From the NCBI GenBank assembly GCA_027475525.1, contig JAMWFC010000131.1, forward strand, positions 496,001-560,000: a DNA stretch of 64,000 bases, written 5' to 3'. Each line of letters starts with the position of its first letter. Within the stretch, counting starts at the first letter, position 1. Shown here piece after piece: positions 23,668 through 34,182 of this stretch. A program made the translations under genes and the position numbers. The stretch is from Macrolepiota albuminosa (lineage: Eukaryota; Basidiomycota; Agaricomycetes; Agaricales; Agaricaceae). The notes beneath the pieces were generated by a model. It was not told the DNA's origin and searched no databases. It saw only the letters and a list, made by a program, of their open reading frames with translations.

Positions 23668-24185
23668 TGTAAGGGCGACCTCTAGAGGCTGTGGCTCAGT
23701 CACACAGCTGGCAGAGGGAGATCCAAAGTGTATTAGAATATATACTGACAATATCAAGGTAGCTACTCACCTGGCAGAGGGAGATCCAAAGAGAACAAGT
23801 CTGGGGATTCCCTATGCCAGGTTGGACGCTTCTGGGGCCTCTGAAGCGTGGGAAACAACTGTACAGTACAACAAAACCTTAAAAACTCGAAAATTGACTA
23901 ACCAAACAAGTGTGCAAACAAGGGAGGAAAACTCCGGACTTTAGAAGTCAGAAAGGCAAACTCCGGCTTATCTAAGCAGCCTGGAGCGGTGCTGAAGGGC
24001 CCACACTTGTCTGAGTGATAGCTAAAGAACCAGAGCACCTCAAAGGTTGAGAATAGTACCAACAGATAGTGTTGAAGAAGTAGTAACAGCAAAATGAGAG
24101 AATGGTAGAAGAAATAAGGAAGTGAATGAAAGGAGAGTGAAGAAATAAGGAGTGAAAGAAGAAAGGAATGAGGGGTCCCCTGACA
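23668..24185 (-). repeat. Gypsy-B 3' LTR
   Basis: TGTAAGGGCG...CCCCTGACA. The minus-strand polypurine tract AGAGGGGGGTGA (24186-24197) abuts it and overlaps the pol stop codon. Confidence 0.95.
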
Positions 24186-24196
24186 TCACCCCCCCT

Positions 24197-25654
24197 CTAG
24201 AGTGCGGCGTCTCGACGTGCTGGATAGAAGTAGTTCTGGATGGCCTGGTCTACTTTGGAAAGAGAATAGAGGCCTCTGATTGCCCGAGGAGCATCAGGAT
24301 GCTGTTGATAGAATTCCCGGACCAAGGCAGGGGCATGGACATTCTCTTGTGGCTCCCAGGAAACGTCCTCGATTCCATAGCCCTTCCACTTGACCTTGAA
24401 CTGAAGCTTATTCCTAAAGAGTCGGCTGTCTAGGATCCGTTCCACTTCGTACTCTTCTTGGTTGTTTACCAGAACTGGTGGTGGAGGTGGCTGTGGACGT
24501 CGACCTGGAATTGGATCCTCTGGGGCTGGAGAAAGCTTCACCACATTGAAGACTGGATGGAGTCGACTCATTCCACTAGGCAGCTTGAGTCGATAGGCAA
24601 GTGGGCCTACCTGTCTTACTATAGGGAAGGGGCCTAGACAACGGTGAGAGAGCTTCTGAGAAGGTCGGGTAGTGGCAATGTCAGAGGCATCCAGGTAGAC
24701 TCGATCTCCAGGCTTGTACTTGGGGGCTGGAGTTCGTCCACGATCATAGTAGCGGGCCATGTCATCCTTTGCCTTAGCTAAAGCTGCCTTGGCCTCCTCC
24801 TGGGCTGCCTTCATCCGATCTATGAACTCATTGACCGCTTCATTCTCTGAAGGTCGTCCACGAGGCTCAAATCCCATCCGAGGATGTCGACCAGTATCTA
24901 GAAGGAAAGGAGACATCTGGGTGGCAGCGTGTACACGGTTGTTGTACTGGAACTCTGCCTCTGGTAATAGATCGTCCCAGTCATCCTGTCGTTCATTGCA
25001 GAAGAGCCGGAGATACTGTTCTAGCTCCTGGTTGACACGCTCAGTCTGGCCATCAGACTGGGGGTGGTAGGCTGTGGAGGTGTGGAGTTTGACATGGAGG
25101 AGGCGATACAGTTCTCTCGTAAACTCTGCCACAAACTGAGGTCCGCGGTCTGAGACATAAGCATCTGACAACCCATGGAGCTTCCAGACATGCTTCCGGT
25201 ACAGATTGGCAGCGCCCATGGCTGAGCAAGTAGTGTGTGTTGGAATAAAATGAGCACGCTTGCCACAGAGATCCACTACCACCATGATCGCATCATATCC
25301 ATGAGAATCAGGTAACTCAACAATGAAGTCTACCGAGGCCACACTCCAACGCTCAGCTGGGATAGGCAATGGATGAAGCTGTCCCATAGGAGGCTGACGA
25401 CGAGGCTTAGTCCGAAGGCAAAGATCACAGGTGGAGGTGTAAGAGCCAATATACCGTGACATTTGAGGCCACCAGTAATTCCGCAAAACCAGCTCCAGTG
25501 TCTTCCATCTGCCAGGATGTCCTGCAACTCGAGAGTCATGATGCTGCTCCACAATCCGCCTCCGGAGGTCTGGCAGGTTGGGAACATAAATGCGTCCCCG
25601 GAAGGTGAGAAGACCATTCTCCAGAGACCACTCGTCGGTGCGGACAGACTTCAC
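24197..25654 (-). CDS. Gypsy-B integrase with C-terminal chromodomain
   Basis: About 485 codons in one frame. HHCC domain HHDSRVAGH...CDLCLR, DDE core (VDFIVELPD, VSDRGPQF, HPQSDGQTERVNQ), GPY/F module (RCLGPFPIVRQVGPLAYRL) and a chromodomain (YEVERILDSRL...KVKWKGYG...SWEP). Chromodomains of this class direct insertion to modified histones. The reading is joined in frame with the RNase H through a single TGA at 25667-25669, so there is no independent start; the GTG at 25654 is not a real start. Confidence 0.9.
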   Translation of the reverse strand: MKSVRTDEWSLENGLLTFRGRIYVPNLPDLRRRIVEQHHDSRVAGHPGRWKTLELVLRNYWWPQMSRYIGSYTSTCDLCLRTKPRRQPPMGQLHPLPIPAERWSVASVDFIVELPDSHGYDAIMVVVDLCGKRAHFIPTHTTCSAMGAANLYRKHVWKLHGLSDAYVSDRGPQFVAEFTRELYRLLHVKLHTSTAYHPQSDGQTERVNQELEQYLRLFCNERQDDWDDLLPEAEFQYNNRVHAATQMSPFLLDTGRHPRMGFEPRGRPSENEAVNEFIDRMKAAQEEAKAALAKAKDDMARYYDRGRTPAPKYKPGDRVYLDASDIATTRPSQKLSHRCLGPFPIVRQVGPLAYRLKLPSGMSRLHPVFNVVKLSPAPEDPIPGRRPQPPPPPVLVNNQEEYEVERILDSRLFRNKLQFKVKWKGYGIEDVSWEPQENVHAPALVREFYQQHPDAPRAIRGLYSLSKVDQAIQNYFYPARRDAAL

Positions 25655-28331
25655 TCCAGCTTTCTCTCAAGCATGCAAGGCCATGGCAGCCTTAGCTACC
25701 AGATCTTCTTGAGCGCCCTCCCGGTTACCTCGTCGGATGTCTCGAAGGATGCTCACTTCTTCTCCCTGGCCAACCACACCTTCTAGAGCACGGATAGCAA
25801 ATAGTTCTGGCTTCAGAAGTACAATATTGTCATTGTCACTAGCTCCTGAACCATGGTCTGCTCGCCTAGAAAGCGCATCTGGCTTACCCATGCTCCGTCC
25901 CGGTTTGTGATGCAGAGAGAAGTCGAAGTTGGCCAGATACAAGGACCATCGAGCCTGTCGGCGGTTGAGTTTCTTGGCCGTCCGAAAGTACTCTAAGTTC
26001 TTGTGATCAGTCCACACCTCGAATTTATGCCTGGCACCCTCAAGGAAATGTCGCCACTCCTCAAATGACCGAATGATAGCTAGCATCTCCTTGTCATGGA
26101 TCTCATAATTTCGCTCCACGGCATTGAGACTCTTGGAGTAGAAAGCCACAGGATGCCACTTACCATCCTCCCTTGACTGTTGAGAGAGAACGGCCCCAGT
26201 AGCAAAATCTGAGCTATCAGCGCCACAGGATGCCACTTACCATCCTCCCTTGACTGTTGAGAGAGAACGGCCCCAGTAGCAAAATCTGAGCTATCAGCTC
26301 GACACGGAAGGGAGAGTCATCATCTGGGAATATAAGGACAGGCTTTGAAGTGACTGCCTGTTTGAGGGCATCAAAGGCTGTCTGCTGTGCTGCATCCCAG
26401 TGCCAAGGAGTGTCCTTAGTGGTGAGATCGAAGAGGGGCCGGGCATGGTGTGAGAAATCCTGAATAAACCTCCGGTAGAAGTTGGTAAAACCCAGGAAGG
26501 CCTGAACCTCCTTCTTGTTCTTAGGCTCTGGCCACTCCGCTACACCAGCCACCTTGACTGGGTCCATCTCAGCCATTCCATGAGAGATGATCAGTCCAAG
26601 ATATTCAACCTTAGTCTGCTCAAACTCACACTTCTCTGGCTTAAGATAGAGCTGGTGCTGGCGAAGACGTTCCAGTACGATGCGTGTAATCCGACGATGC
26701 TCCTCTAGAGTCTTGGTATAGATGAGAATATCGTCGAGGTATACACACACAACACCTTCCGCTATGAGGTCTCGGAAAATGTCGTTCATCATGGTCTGGA
26801 AGGTGGCAGGGCTATTAGTGAGGCCAAAGAACATTACCAGAGGTTCAAAGAGTCCACAATTTGTTCGGAATGCTCCCTTCCACTCATCTCCTTCTTTGAT
26901 GCGCACATTGTTGTAGCCCCAGCGGACATCCAACTTGGTAAAGTAGCGCGCACCTCGGAGGTTGTTGACAAGCTCTGAAATGAGTGGTAAGGGGTAGCGA
27001 TTCTTCACAGTCATCGCATTCAAGACTCGGTAGTCCTGAACCAGACGTAGAGATCCATCCTTCTTCTTAATGAAGAAGACTGGAGAGGCCATCGGAGACT
27101 TTGAGGGACGGATGCGACCAGAGTCTAAATTCTCCTGCAAAAAGGCATCAAGCTCATCCTGTTCTCTGGGAGAGAGTGGGTAGACCTTGCAGCTAGAGGG
27201 CTCAGCATTGGGTGTAAGCTCAATTGCATGGTCCCACTGCTTACGCTCTGGCAGGGAGTCAAATGATGCCTTAGAGAAAACATCCTCAAAGTCTTGCAGG
27301 TGATGAGGAACCGCATCTCGGAACGACTTAGGAGCAGAGTTGGCAGCAAATGCCTGAGCTAGCCGCTGGGAGGTAGTTTGGCTAGCTCTGATCTCTGCTA
27401 CAGTTGGTGGAGGTCGTAACGTAGTTGCATAAATCCTATCACCTGTCTCGATAGCCTCGTCTGGAGACTCTGGGTCAGGAGCGCATCCAAATTCACCCTC
27501 GCGTCCATCTTCCATCTGGGCTTCACTCACTACACCTCGAACGTCCTCATAGAGGGCCTCTCTATAAGGGAACGCCAAGGGAGGAGGATCCAGTAGGTCA
27601 AGGTCTGCAAAGGGGAGGTGTCCAACTCGGCAAGCCCGGATAGCAGCACGCTCACGGACTGACTCTCTGCGCTCCTCTCTCACTTCCTTAGCACATGTGG
27701 AACACCGTCGAGGGCAGCGGCTCATGCTCACCTTACCCTTGGCCCAGTCAATCTCAGGATTGTGATCACGCAGCCAGGAGAACCCAAGTATCATGTCCTG
27801 CTTTCCTAGGCTGGTAACTGCAAAGACTGCACGCTCAGAATGAGTCTGATAACGAAGGACTAAATCCACCACTGAGCGGATGGATCCAGCTTCATTGAGC
27901 GTACCGTCAATGTTATAGACTGGAATAGGGTGAGAGAGGGGACGGGTAGTGAGCCGGTGTTGTTCCACATAACGGGTGTCTAGGAAGAGTCCAGTAGCGC
28001 CACTGTCCAAGAGAGCTATGACGCTTCGAGTCTGCTGAGTGTCAGTTGTCTCAATCTCCACATTCAGACGCAGAGAGTTGGGAGAGGGAGTAGAAGCAAC
28101 AACATAGCGACGGGGAAGGCGTCGTTCCCAAGCTGGAACACGTGGTCGTCGGACAGGAGAAGGAGGAGAAGAAGTCTTAGCGGCGGCTTGGACCAAGGGG
28201 GTATTTTGTACGTCGGAGGGGGTGCTTACAGTTTCAGTCAGAGAATCAGGAGTAGGGAGCGATACATTAGAAGACTCTACTGATTGACATGTAAACTGAT
28301 TAGCACCAGGCGGCGGAGGCGTACAACTCAT
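25655..28331 (-). CDS. Gypsy-B pol: protease, reverse transcriptase, RNase H
   Basis: Protease LLDSGATGLFLD (about 28010), RT with KLDVRWGYNNVRI and VYLDDILIYT (about 26730), RNase H from about 26230 with WTDHKNLEYF and the ending GKPDALSRR (about 25870). The frame is interrupted by the doublet at 26145-26298, which splits RT from RNase H, and by TGA at 25667. Pol is in the -1 frame relative to gag; see the frameshift site at 28346. Confidence 0.9.
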
Positions 28332-28339
28332 CCGTCGCT

Positions 28340-29680
28340 CTATTGAAAACCCTCCCCTGCCGAACCAAAGGACCCATCCGATGGTTCTGCTACAGCTTCC
28401 ACAGGACCCAAGGACTCCTCCAGGGGTTCTGCTTCAGTCTGTACATCTGGGGAGGGGTTTCCTCGAACGTCTCGGGCAGCAAGGAGCTGGAGAAGGAGCT
28501 CCTCCTGCTCTGAAGCTGAGAGATAGCGCACCTCTAACCCCTGGGGACAATACCGAGCGAAGTGACCAGGCTTTCCACAGCGACGGCAGAGGAGAGGAAG
28601 GGAGGAACGTTGACGAGAGGCATCAACATCCATAGGTACTCCCCAGGCTTTCCACAGCGACGGCAGAGGAGAGGAAGGGAGGAACGTTGACGAGAGGCAT
28701 CAACATCCATAGGTACTCCAAAGGAAGGGACGTGCTGCAGGTACCTGAGCTGGGGGTGGAGCGCGAAATGGAAGGGAAGGCTGGATGGGATGACGAGCAG
28801 AAAAGGATGCCTGTGGAGTGGAGCGAGGGGCAGTTCCACGGTGGAGCTCACGTCGTAACTCCATGAGCTGCCACTGATCACGTGCTACCTGATACCAGGT
28901 CTCGATACTCGTGTCATCAGGTCGTCCCTCAGCCATGCTGTCGATCCGATCCATGAGAGAGGGAAGGAGGCCATCTCGGAAGGTGAGACAGAGCTGAAGA
29001 CCATCCGGATAACAGGCCTGTTCAGCAAGAGCTCTGAAGGAGTCGATGTACTCATCTAGGGTCCGCTTCCCCTGCCCATATCGATGAGGGTCTCGGAGAG
29101 TGAGGGCTGCCACCTTAGCAGGGTCCAAGGGGAAGAACTCTGTCCGAAACTCCTTCTCAAACTGATCCCAACTTCCAAAACTCTCTACTCCTCCAGGACG
29201 TCGAAAGACTCGTAGCGCATATGTTGAAGCTCGCCCAGACTTCATGTAAGAAAGAACCCAAGCGATTTTGAGAGCGTCAGAGGGGAAAGCCTCACCACTG
29301 AGCTGAATATAGGTGATGCAGGACTGCAGGAAACGCTCGCCTATCGCTCGGTCACCATTGAATGCGTCTGGGAGTGCTGGGCGAGGAATATTGGCATGAA
29401 CTGGGGGGGAGGCCCCAAAGCGAGGGACTGGGGGTGTGCCAGCCCTAACTGGAGGTGCCTGGAGAGGGGTAGGAGTGAGAGGGAGGCGCTCTAAGAGGGC
29501 CTGAAGGGAATGGGAGATAGTGTCTGTGGCCTGACGTAATCCAGCAAGTTCGGTGGTGTGGAGGGTGAGGGAAGCTTGAGTGGTCTGCACCTGAGTCTCC
29601 AGAGCAAGCAAGCGACCCCAGGCATCATCCTGAGGGGCAGAAGCGTCCAGGGGAGTGTCTGAGGGGGCTGGTTGGGTCAT
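28340..29680 (-). CDS. Gypsy-B gag
   Basis: Start ATG at 29680. N-terminal coiled region, capsid-like domain (LPDAFNGDRAIGERFLQSC, WDQFEKEFRTEFFPLD), then a zinc knuckle CRRCGKPGHFARYC (C-X2-C-X4-H-X4-C, near 28560) and an acidic tail ending in TAG at 28340. The doublet at 28566-28719 duplicates the start of the knuckle and breaks the frame. Confidence 0.9.
28346..28352 (-). promoter_or_regulatory. Candidate -1 ribosomal frameshift heptamer of Gypsy-B
   Basis: On the minus strand the gag codons GAG GGT TTT CAA TAG contain G GGT TTT, a heptamer of the form X XXY YYZ, one codon before the gag stop. A -1 slip gives TTT TCA ATA GAG and enters the pol frame. No downstream pseudoknot was modelled. 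Confidence 0.6.
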
Positions 29681-29781
29681 AGAAGCAACAGAGGGGCAGG
29701 GAGTAATCCAGTGGGGGAGGGACCTAAAGGGGCAAGAGAGGGCTCAAGCAGGCTGAAGGGGGCTCCCAGACCGAAATGTAG

Positions 29782-29792
29782 AGACTTGTTCT
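29782..29792 (-). other. Gypsy-B self-primer binding site
   Basis: Minus strand AGAACAAGTCT lies two bases after the 5' LTR and is exactly complementary over 11 bases to AGACTTGTTCT inside the LTR (29919-29929). This is the layout of the Tf1-type self-primed elements, in which the first bases of the RNA anneal to the primer site. No TGG-type tRNA site is found at this position. Confidence 0.7.
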
Positions 29793-29794
29793 GC

Positions 29795-30312
29795 TGTAAG
29801 GGCGACCTCTAGAGGCTGTGGCTCAGTCACACAGCTGGCAGAGGGAGATCCAAAGTGTATTAGAATATATACTGACAATATCAAGGTAGCTACTCACCTG
29901 GCAGAGGGAGATCCAAAGAGAACAAGTCTGGGGATTCCCTATGCCAGGTTGGACGCTTCTGGGGCCTCTGAAGCGTGGGAAACAACTGTACAGTACAACA
30001 AAACCTTAAAAACTCGAAAATTGACTAACCAAACAAGTGTGCAAACAAGGGAGGAAAACTCCGGACTTTAGAAGTCAGAAAGGCAAACTCCGGCTTATCT
30101 AAGCAGCCTGGAGCGGTGCTGAAGGGCCCACACTTGTCTGAGTGATAGCTAAAGAACCAGAGCACCTCAAAGGTTGAGAATAGTACCAACAGATAGTGTT
30201 GAAGAAGTAGTAACAGCAAAATGAGAGAATGGTAGAAGAAATAAGGAAGTGAATGAAAGGAGAGTGAAGAAATAAGGAGTGAAAGAAGAAAGGAATGAGG
30301 GGTCCCCTGACA
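29795..30312 (-). repeat. Gypsy-B 5' LTR
   Basis: 518 bp; see the left LTR. The predicted RNA start is 29929 if self-priming is correct. Confidence 0.95.
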
Positions 30313-30711
30313 CATAGTATAAAAGATAGCTACTCTGGATGTACATAACAACGAACCGTAACTGCTTGAGCACCCAGTTACACTTAGCATTCAAATTGTG
30401 CTAGCTTTCTCTGACTTTGTCACTAAGTCAGGTGCTAGCCTCATTTATCTCGTCTTCGTCGTTTACAGTGCCACCTACAGGCACATTACGCTGCACTACT
30501 TGTCTTTTCTTCTATATCTTTGTGTAAACTATGACTCTTACCATCTGCCAGGTAGCACCTGAGGCGCTATTATCTAGCGCGTTGTTCTATCACCTCTGCT
30601 CAAGGACACCAGGACTCTGTCAGGACTCCTTATAACTACGCATGCCAAGTGCTGGAGACGGCGTTGTACTGTGTATACGTCCAGCGCACCCAACCACAGT
30701 TGGCGTCATCA
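30313..30711 (+). repeat. LTR-S, right part
   Basis: Continues from 23667; the joined length (about 673 bp) equals the copy at 57314-58062 less its 77-bp doublet. TATAAAAG lies at 30318. It ends ...GTTGGCGTCATCA. Confidence 0.8.
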
Positions 30712-31785
30712 ACGACACCTGGGAAATGATGTGCTTAGTCAGTTTAGACAGTTTCTGACTAAGGCTGACAAATAGTTGTCTTTTTGGTCTTTTTTCAATA
30801 AATGTTGGTAGATAATGGTTAAAAAATTCAGATAAAATCACTGAAAAATCAGAAAAAATTCAAGGCTTACTGATACACTGATTTTAGTTTTTCTGAGATT
30901 TATAAATGCTTAAAGAAATCTGAAAAATTCAAAAAAATTTAGCTTACAATAATGCTCTGAGAGTTGAAGAAAACTGGGATTGAGCACTTAGTTGTGAAAT
31001 ACCAAGGCCTTAACCAAACAAAGTGAGGTTGAGGCTGGGATTAAGCACTAAGTTTTTTATACATACTTGGATCCCTAACTGAATAAAGTGAGGTTAGGGT
31101 GGAGGCTAAGTTGGGGGGGGGGGGAGTTTGGGGACAAAGCCTCCAACAAAGTTGCAAGGCTGGGATCAAGCATTGAGTTGTGATTACCAAGGCCTTAACT
31201 GAACAAAGTGAGGTTGAGGCTGAGATTAAGCACTGAGTTCTCTATACATACTTGGAGCCCTAACTGAATGAAGTGAGGTTAGGGTGGAGGCTTAGTTGGG
31301 GGGGTGGAGTTTGGGGGCAAAGTCCCCAATGAGCTACGAAATTTGTACTGAAGGCACAAATCATAGCTTGTCTATATAGAATGCAACAACACCTGGGAAA
31401 TGATGTGCTTAGTAAGTTTTGACAGTTTCTGACTAAGGCTCACACATACTGCCTTTTTTGTTTGTTTTTTGGTAGATGTGTATAAAATGCTTAGAAATTT
31501 TCAAATAAAATTACCAAAAATTCAGGAAAAATTCAAAGGCTACTAATACACTGATTTTAGTATTTTAGAGATTTATAAATGCTTATTAAAATCCAAAAAA
31601 TTCAAGAAAGACTGAGGCCTTAACTGAACAAAGTGAGGTTGAGGCTTGGATTAAGCACTGAGTTGTGAAAGACCAAGGCCTTGACTGAATGAAGTGAGGT
31701 TAAGGTGGAGGCTTAGTTAGGGAGGTTTGGGGGAAAAGCCTCCAACAAGCTACAAAATTTGTGCCAAAGGCATGAATTGTAGCTC
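30712..31785. repeat. Internally repeated non-coding region
   Basis: Two related blocks begin with CACCTGGGAAATGATGTGC (about 30714 and 31388). Between and after them is a unit around AAGTGAGGTTGAGGCT/GGATTAAGCACTGAGTT that recurs at about 30960-31100, 31150-31290 and 31620-31710. A run of about 14 G sits near 31113. No gene seen. A 40-bp hairpin repeat occurs at 31327 and 31745. Confidence 0.6.
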
Positions 31786-31976
31786 ATGGAGTGTTGAAGG
31801 GGTCACACTTGTCTGAATGATAGCTAAAGAACCAGAGCACCTCAGAGGCTGAAAGTAGTACTAATAGATAGAGTTGAAACAATAAAAGCAGTGAAGTGAA
31901 TGAATGAAAGAAGAAATATGAAAATGAATGAAGGAAGAAGGAAGGAAAGAGAGAAGAAATAAGGAGTCTCCTGACA
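31786..31976 (-). repeat. Old truncated LTR related to Gypsy-B
   Basis: About 190 bp resembling the plus-strand right end of the Gypsy-B LTRs (CACACTTGTCTGAATGATAGC... to CTCCTGACA) with many differences, so much older. No partner LTR or coding part was found nearby. Confidence 0.75.
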
Positions 31977-33033
31977 GATGCACTATTGCAAACTATGATC
32001 CAAGAAATTCTGACATGAAATGTATGATACTGTGATAGTTCAGTGTGCTTACAGTGTTTTATGTGCCAGATCACCACACACCACACGTCTGCCATTGCAC
32101 CCCTGGCAGACACCGACAAAGGGATATGAGTTTTCACTGAGAACATCTGTTCAAACCCCCAAGGTTGCAAAAATCCACCTCTCTTTCGGCACATATTCAT
32201 TTCAACCACTGCCAATGATCCAATTTACCGACCCTTCCTGGCATAGGGTTCGGTCAATTTGATCTGATTCACAAACACACACCATCGACACATGTCAACA
32301 CACACCAACACTGCCAGACAACCACCACATAAGCGTGAGGAACTCACACACCACGGGAGGTCACAACATCCCGTGTCCGTAGGAAAATATCATTGGCCAC
32401 AAAATCCCCCCCATCTCGAACCCAGATTACATATCTTTACCTATACAAGTGCCATGTATTTGAATATTGATTTTTGAGCAATCAACACAGTTGTTTTCAC
32501 TCTAATTCTCAGTTGCTTTAAGCTCTCTCAAGTCTCAAGAAACATCCTGCAAAATCATCTTATTTCATCACAAGTCTTGTCATTTAATCTTCTCTCTGAC
32601 AATGACACAGAGATATTTCTAAAAAGGAAATTGCCAATGGTGATTGTTGCTGCAACCAAGAGAATTCCAGTCCGAGTGCAATCACTGCTGGCACCAGAAC
32701 CTGTTTCCATCATCTAGTGACAAGAAAATATGTTATGCCACTTTCAATGTGCATATTTTCATGGCTAAAAAGTTTGAGACAATGAAAATGCCTTTTCCTT
32801 AAGGCAAAGAGTTGCCAAAGAAATGATATGAGACATTTCTTTGTCACTCCTTCTGGTTGAAACAGGTTCTGACACCAGCAGGGAATGGGGACAAGGCATT
32901 GTAGAACATGATCAACCAATCATAAGTTAGAATTTGGTATGCAGGCAACATCCTGGAAGACAGCACAGTACAAGAATTCATGGAGAATTGTTGATTCCCA
33001 ATCAAAGATCATGCATCCAATGCACCCCTACAT
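31977..33033. other. Non-coding stretch with a foldback sequence
   Basis: No convincing ORF. From about 32689 to 32880 two arms are inverted and nearly complementary (CACCAGAACCTGTTTC / GAAACAGGTTCTG, and AGTGACAAGAAA / TTTCTTTGTCACT), forming an imperfect hairpin of about 190 bp, MITE-like. Confidence 0.5.
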
Positions 33034-34182
33034 CTACGCCTGACTCTCATAATCCGGAGGCTCGCGATTGGTATCCTGGTGCCCACGCTGCTGCGCCCCA
33101 AATTCAAGCGCCCCAAATTCAAGGGCCATCAAATTTATACGTTGGGACATACTCTGCATCATATCTATCTGGCGCTGCATGGCCAATTCGAGTGTACTCT
33201 GTCTCTGTGTCGGGCTGCCGCTAGCAGAAGGAACCTGATGAATCACTTTTTTCGAGAGTTCTATGTCAAGAATTAGTAAGTGAAACCGATCAAATTTAAT
33301 GTAATACTTACTACGTTGTGCTGCGAGCTCCGTCAGGCGAGGGTCATCAAGGAGTGGGTTAGCCGTTGGGACTGGTCCACCTTGTTTTCGCCCATGGCGG
33401 CGTTTAATTATAACGACTGCTGTGAGGACGCTCAAGGCAACGACAATTATACCGCCTATCACACCGGCGATGATAGGACCTGATGATTTTCCAGCGTTTG
33501 CTGATGACTGCGTCGGACCTTGGAAATCTGTGGTAATCGAAATTGAAAGGGTCGAATTATTTATAGGAGATGTGGACAAGGAGGAGCTGGCAGATGCTGG
33601 CAAATGGGCGCTAGTGGTCAGTGAATTGTTGCTTGCTGTTGATGTAAGTTCTGATCGGGTTGAGATTGAGGGTTGGACTGATGTCGAGGATGCAAATGAG
33701 GCTGTGGATGCGGATGAGATTGGGGATGTGGATGTTGGGGATGCGGATGAGATTGGGGCGGATGGGTTTGCAAATGCGAGTAGGGTTGTGGAAGAGAATG
33801 AGGTTCTGGATGAGAATGGGACTGTGGATGTTCTGGATGACGATGAGATTCTGGATGAGGACGATGTTCTGGATGAGGACGAAATTCTGGATGAGGACGA
33901 AATTCTGGATGAGGACGATGTTTTCGATGAGGACGAGGTTGTGGATGAGGATGAGGTTGTAGTAACAGGACCAGTATCGCTCGGTTTGATTGCAATAGGA
34001 GGGGTATAACGAGGATTGTCCCGTGCTTTGTGGATGGGAGAAGAAGTATCAGGTGTGCCTATAGCTGCCATCCCGGTCCTTGTAGAAAGAAAAGGCTTTA
34101 ACGACAAGCGAACACGATTGAGGCTTTGAAAGTGACAGGGATGAAACAATAAGCGGGGCAACACACAGAAAGGCCCCTGCAA
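33034..34182 (-). CDS. Ser/Thr-rich single-pass membrane protein
   Basis: Minus-strand frame of up to 382 codons with an in-frame 51-bp intron (33261-33311, GTAAGT...TACTAAT...TAG). Splicing joins AQR to KLSKKVIHQV. A mucin-like outer region of Ser/Thr repeats (SSSSR units) is followed by one membrane helix (GPIIAGVIGGIIVVALSVL...), a basic stop (KRRHGRK) and a cytoplasmic tail ending NREPPDYESQA. This is the plan of many basidiomycete surface sensor-like proteins. The start is uncertain: the first ATG in frame is near 34071, there is no clear signal peptide, and an upstream exon may exist. Location in a transposon-rich region and nearby partial duplication suggest it could be inactive. Confidence 0.55.
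   Translation of the reverse strand: MQGPFCVLPRLLFHPCHFQSLNRVRLSLKPFLSTRTGMAAIGTPDTSSPIHKARDNPRYTPPIAIKPSDTGPVTTTSSSSTTSSSSKTSSSSRISSSSRISSSSRTSSSSRISSSSRTSTVPFSSRTSFSSTTLLAFANPSAPISSASPTSTSPISSASTASFASSTSVQPSISTRSELTSTASNNSLTTSAHLPASASSSLSTSPINNSTLSISITTDFQGPTQSSANAGKSSGPIIAGVIGGIIVVALSVLTAVVIIKRRHGRKQGGPVPTANPLLDDPRLTELAAQRSKYYIKFDRFHLLILDIELSKKVIHQVPSASGSPTQRQSTLELAMQRQIDMMQSMSQRINLMALEFGALEFGAQQRGHQDTNREPPDYESQA

Larger units (their letters stand above)
23668..30312 (-). mobile_element. Gypsy-B chromovirus, very recent insertion
   Basis: LTRs at 23668-24185 and 29795-30312, both 518 bp and identical as far as I can compare them by eye. Target duplication CATAG (23663-23667 and 30313-30317). 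Gene order on the minus strand: gag, protease, RT, RNase H, integrase, chromodomain. Only one true stop (TGA 25667-25669) and two 77-bp doublets disturb coding. The insertion lies at the TATA box of LTR-S (CATAG|TATAAAAG). Unlike Gypsy-A and Gypsy-C it carries no antisense gene: pol runs straight into the polypurine tract. Confidence 0.95.

Noticed and set aside
25654..25669. A separate Gypsy-B integrase gene starting at GTG 25654
   Set aside because: The frame is continuous with RNase H through one TGA that is easily explained as a decayed CGA; GTG starts are not expected here.
29750..29775. TGGGAGCC-type tRNA primer site for Gypsy-B
   Set aside because: It lies about 25-30 bases from the LTR end, whereas the 11-nt self-complementary site is two bases away.
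31107..31130. G-quadruplex or regulatory G-run
   Set aside because: A single homopolymer-like run inside repeated, non-coding sequence; nothing else supports a function.
33835..33960. Regular short repeats that might suggest a CRISPR-like array
   Set aside because: The repeats are contiguous, coding (SSSSR units) and have no unique spacers; the genome is eukaryotic.
33422..34009. Plus-strand acidic ORF with repeated ILDEDD units
   Set aside because: It is the exact antisense of the Ser-repeat codons of the minus-strand gene, which has a membrane helix and a good intron; the acidic reading has no start context or domain.
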